Notes under the pieces: generated by a model
Told to the model about the DNA's origin: nothing
Seen by the model: only the letters and a program-made list of their open reading frames with translations
The model's database searches: none
In this document: positions 42,850 through 44,062 of the stretch, piece after piece
Position numbering within the stretch: the stretch's first letter is position 1
Layout: every line of letters begins with the position of its first letter
Program-made: the position numbers and the translations under genes
NCBI GenBank assembly: GCA_043381765.1
Contig: JBHJMP010000846.1
Location: forward strand, 1-44,062
Source of the DNA: Collodictyon triciliatum
Taxonomy: Eukaryota; CRuMs
Length of the DNA: 44,062 nt
Reading direction: 5' to 3'

Positions 42850-44062
42850 ATGGGTTTTTTCATAACAGAAGAAAAGGAACTACCGGAATTTTCCAATCAA
42901 GACGCAAACAAAATATTAAAAGTCGATCCGAGCGGGGTTTATCTACAGTGGCTGCAGGAGACGACGGCACCGGCTGAGCTTCCAAGTCAAACTGGAAATG
43001 CTGGACGTTTGCTGACAACAGACGGCACAACCGCGTCGTGGACAGATGCGCCATCAGTTAGTTCTCTCACTTGTTCAGGAAATATAACTTTATCAAGTAT
43101 AATTAGTCAATTAAGAAGGTCTGATAATGTAAATATAATTTTACAAGATGACTCAAGTACAGGTACGAGGACTATGACATTTAATATTGGTAATTCTAGT
43201 ATTTCTAGGAGAAGATTGTTTATACAGCAAGGGACATTTACTGTTGAAAATAGCCAATTTATTGTTAATAACGCGGTGACTCATTCAATATCAGGTATAT
43301 TAAACTTTCCCACAGCTGGCAGTGCATCCAACCCGACTTTGATGTTTGGAGACAACACAGACACACCAGTTGCGAGTCGAACAGGTATTTGGGGAACGGA
43401 TGACAACATATTTTTTGGCACGGCGGGGACGGAGAGAATGAATATAAGTAATACAGGAGCCAGCATAACGGGGAATCTTACCGTGACGGGACCCACAACA
43501 ATAAGTTCAACACTGACTTTAACAGCAAATAATGGATTTCGATGGAATGACAATGTATTTGTAACTGCTACAAATATAGCTAGTTCTACCTGTAGTATGA
43601 ATTTTTTCTGTTCAGATGGCGCACAGAAATCTCGGTTGAGACTTGACAAGTTTTTTGTAGCTGTAGATAACGTCCCTTTAAATTTAACTATAATGGGCAC
43701 CGCCAGCAACCCAGCATTAATATTCAATGACAATTTTAATCAGCCTTTAGCTGATCGTTCTGGTTTATACGGACCTGGTGATAATCAAATTGGTATTTCA
43801 ACAGGGGGAGTTCAAAGGGTCCTAGTAGACAATACAGGATTAAATGTATCTAACAATTTAACAGTAAATCAACAGATCATTCAACCAACCAATGTAATTA
43901 CTGTAACTGCCAACAGTCAAATTTTCGACCTGGGCGCAACATTTAGTAACAATGTTATGGTTAATATGGCGGGTTTTACACCTGTGGTATTAAGATTTCT
44001 TAGCTCTGGCTTTACAAATGGAATGTCATTTTATATTGTGCCGAATAGCAATTTATCAGGCG
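42850..44062 (+). CDS. Fibre-like structural protein with phage-tail-fibre repeats (partial, open at right edge)
   Basis: 404 codons without a stop to the window end. Residues 1-80 form a short head (DANKILKVDPSGVYLQWL, then TGNAGRLLTTDGTTASWTD, a motif common at the start of phage fibre shafts). The rest is Ser/Thr/Asn/Gly-rich and beta-structured with two units about 125 residues apart: AGSASNPTLMFGDN (about 155) with FFGTAGTERMNIS (about 187), and GTASNPALIFNDN (about 281) with IGISTGGVQRVLVDNTG (about 312). This matches the ASxPxxxFxxD...GIxTxGxxRxxI repeat of phage and large-virus fibres, which form trimeric beta-helices that bind host receptors. Role in host attachment is inferred from family; the C-terminal tip is off-window. 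Confidence 0.8.
   Translation, partial: MGFFITEEKELPEFSNQDANKILKVDPSGVYLQWLQETTAPAELPSQTGNAGRLLTTDGTTASWTDAPSVSSLTCSGNITLSSIISQLRRSDNVNIILQDDSSTGTRTMTFNIGNSSISRRRLFIQQGTFTVENSQFIVNNAVTHSISGILNFPTAGSASNPTLMFGDNTDTPVASRTGIWGTDDNIFFGTAGTERMNISNTGASITGNLTVTGPTTISSTLTLTANNGFRWNDNVFVTATNIASSTCSMNFFCSDGAQKSRLRLDKFFVAVDNVPLNLTIMGTASNPALIFNDNFNQPLADRSGLYGPGDNQIGISTGGVQRVLVDNTGLNVSNNLTVNQQIIQPTNVITVTANSQIFDLGATFSNNVMVNMAGFTPVVLRFLSSGFTNGMSFYIVPNSNLSG

Larger units (their letters stand above)
35820..44062. mobile_element. Endogenous Polinton-like virus / virophage-type element (left part, runs off the edge)
   Basis: A gene set specific to this virus group: rve integrase, AT-hook protein, TVpol-S3H replication protein, A32-type packaging ATPase and a fibre-like protein, all intronless, tightly packed and on alternating strands, unlike the intron-rich host genes. 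Genes lie 0-75 bp apart except for one 485-bp non-coding segment. No B-family polymerase is seen, which argues for a Polinton-like virus or virophage over a classical Maverick/Polinton. Major and minor capsid and protease genes are not in the readable sequence; the 950-N gap and the right edge could hold them. Terminal inverted repeats cannot be tested because only one end is present; the left boundary is inferred. Confidence 0.88.

Noticed and set aside
41821-42977. Long ORFs spanning the 950-N gap
   Set aside because: They consist almost wholly of Ns; only the short real sequence at each edge is informative.
43281-43733. 150-aa minus-strand ORF opposite the fibre gene
   Set aside because: Antisense shadow of a repetitive Thr/Ser/Asn-rich coding frame.

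Overview
This is a eukaryotic nuclear contig from an intron-rich protist. It uses the standard code and GT-AG introns, mostly of 80-480 bp, and has many simple repeats and four runs of Ns. The very long LRR, WD40, TPR and NACHT proteins beside an ordinary COPI gene resemble a rhizarian such as the foraminiferan Reticulomyxa, but that placement is a guess. Many exons were resolved by matching splice phases by eye; none has transcript support.

Layout. 1-1.0 kb: 3' end of a LINE-type retrotransposon. 1.7-5.0 kb (-): intronless LRR protein. 5.7-7.1 kb (-): unrecognised gene. 7.5-11.4 kb (-): an LRR ORF and a polycystin-type cation-channel ORF that join in frame across a 187-bp intron, giving an LRR-channel fusion. 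12.5-14.2 kb (+): seven-exon rubrerythrin-like ferritin-fold protein that has lost most diiron ligands. 15.1-21.4 kb (+): complete 21-exon COPB2 (COPI beta-prime). 21.8-33.2 kb (-): a giant STAND NTPase of the nephrocystin-3/TEP1/NWD1 type, with a parvin-like CH domain, DUF4062, NACHT, tandem 126-bp TPR exons, pentapeptide repeats, 14 WD40 repeats and Sel1 repeats. 33.5-34.2 kb (-): small unrecognised four-exon gene. 34.5-35.7 kb (+): intronless NHL-repeat protein.

From about 35.8 kb to the right edge lies an endogenous DNA virus of the Polinton-like virus/virophage type. It carries an rve integrase with AT-hooks, an AT-hook protein, a small ORF, a TVpol-S3H polymerase-helicase, an inverted-repeat-rich non-coding segment, an A32-type packaging ATPase, a partial gene cut by a gap, and an open-ended phage-tail-fibre-like protein. 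Capsid and protease genes would lie in the gap or beyond the edge. Just upstream of the integrase is a register-perfect array of alternating GAA/TTC triplets, a textbook heat-shock element. A similar short box precedes the fibre gene. A stress-responsive provirus is the most interesting hypothesis here.

The host genes are not an operon. STAND and COPB2 converge, the four-exon gene and the NHL gene diverge, and the LRR-channel and rubrerythrin-like genes diverge.
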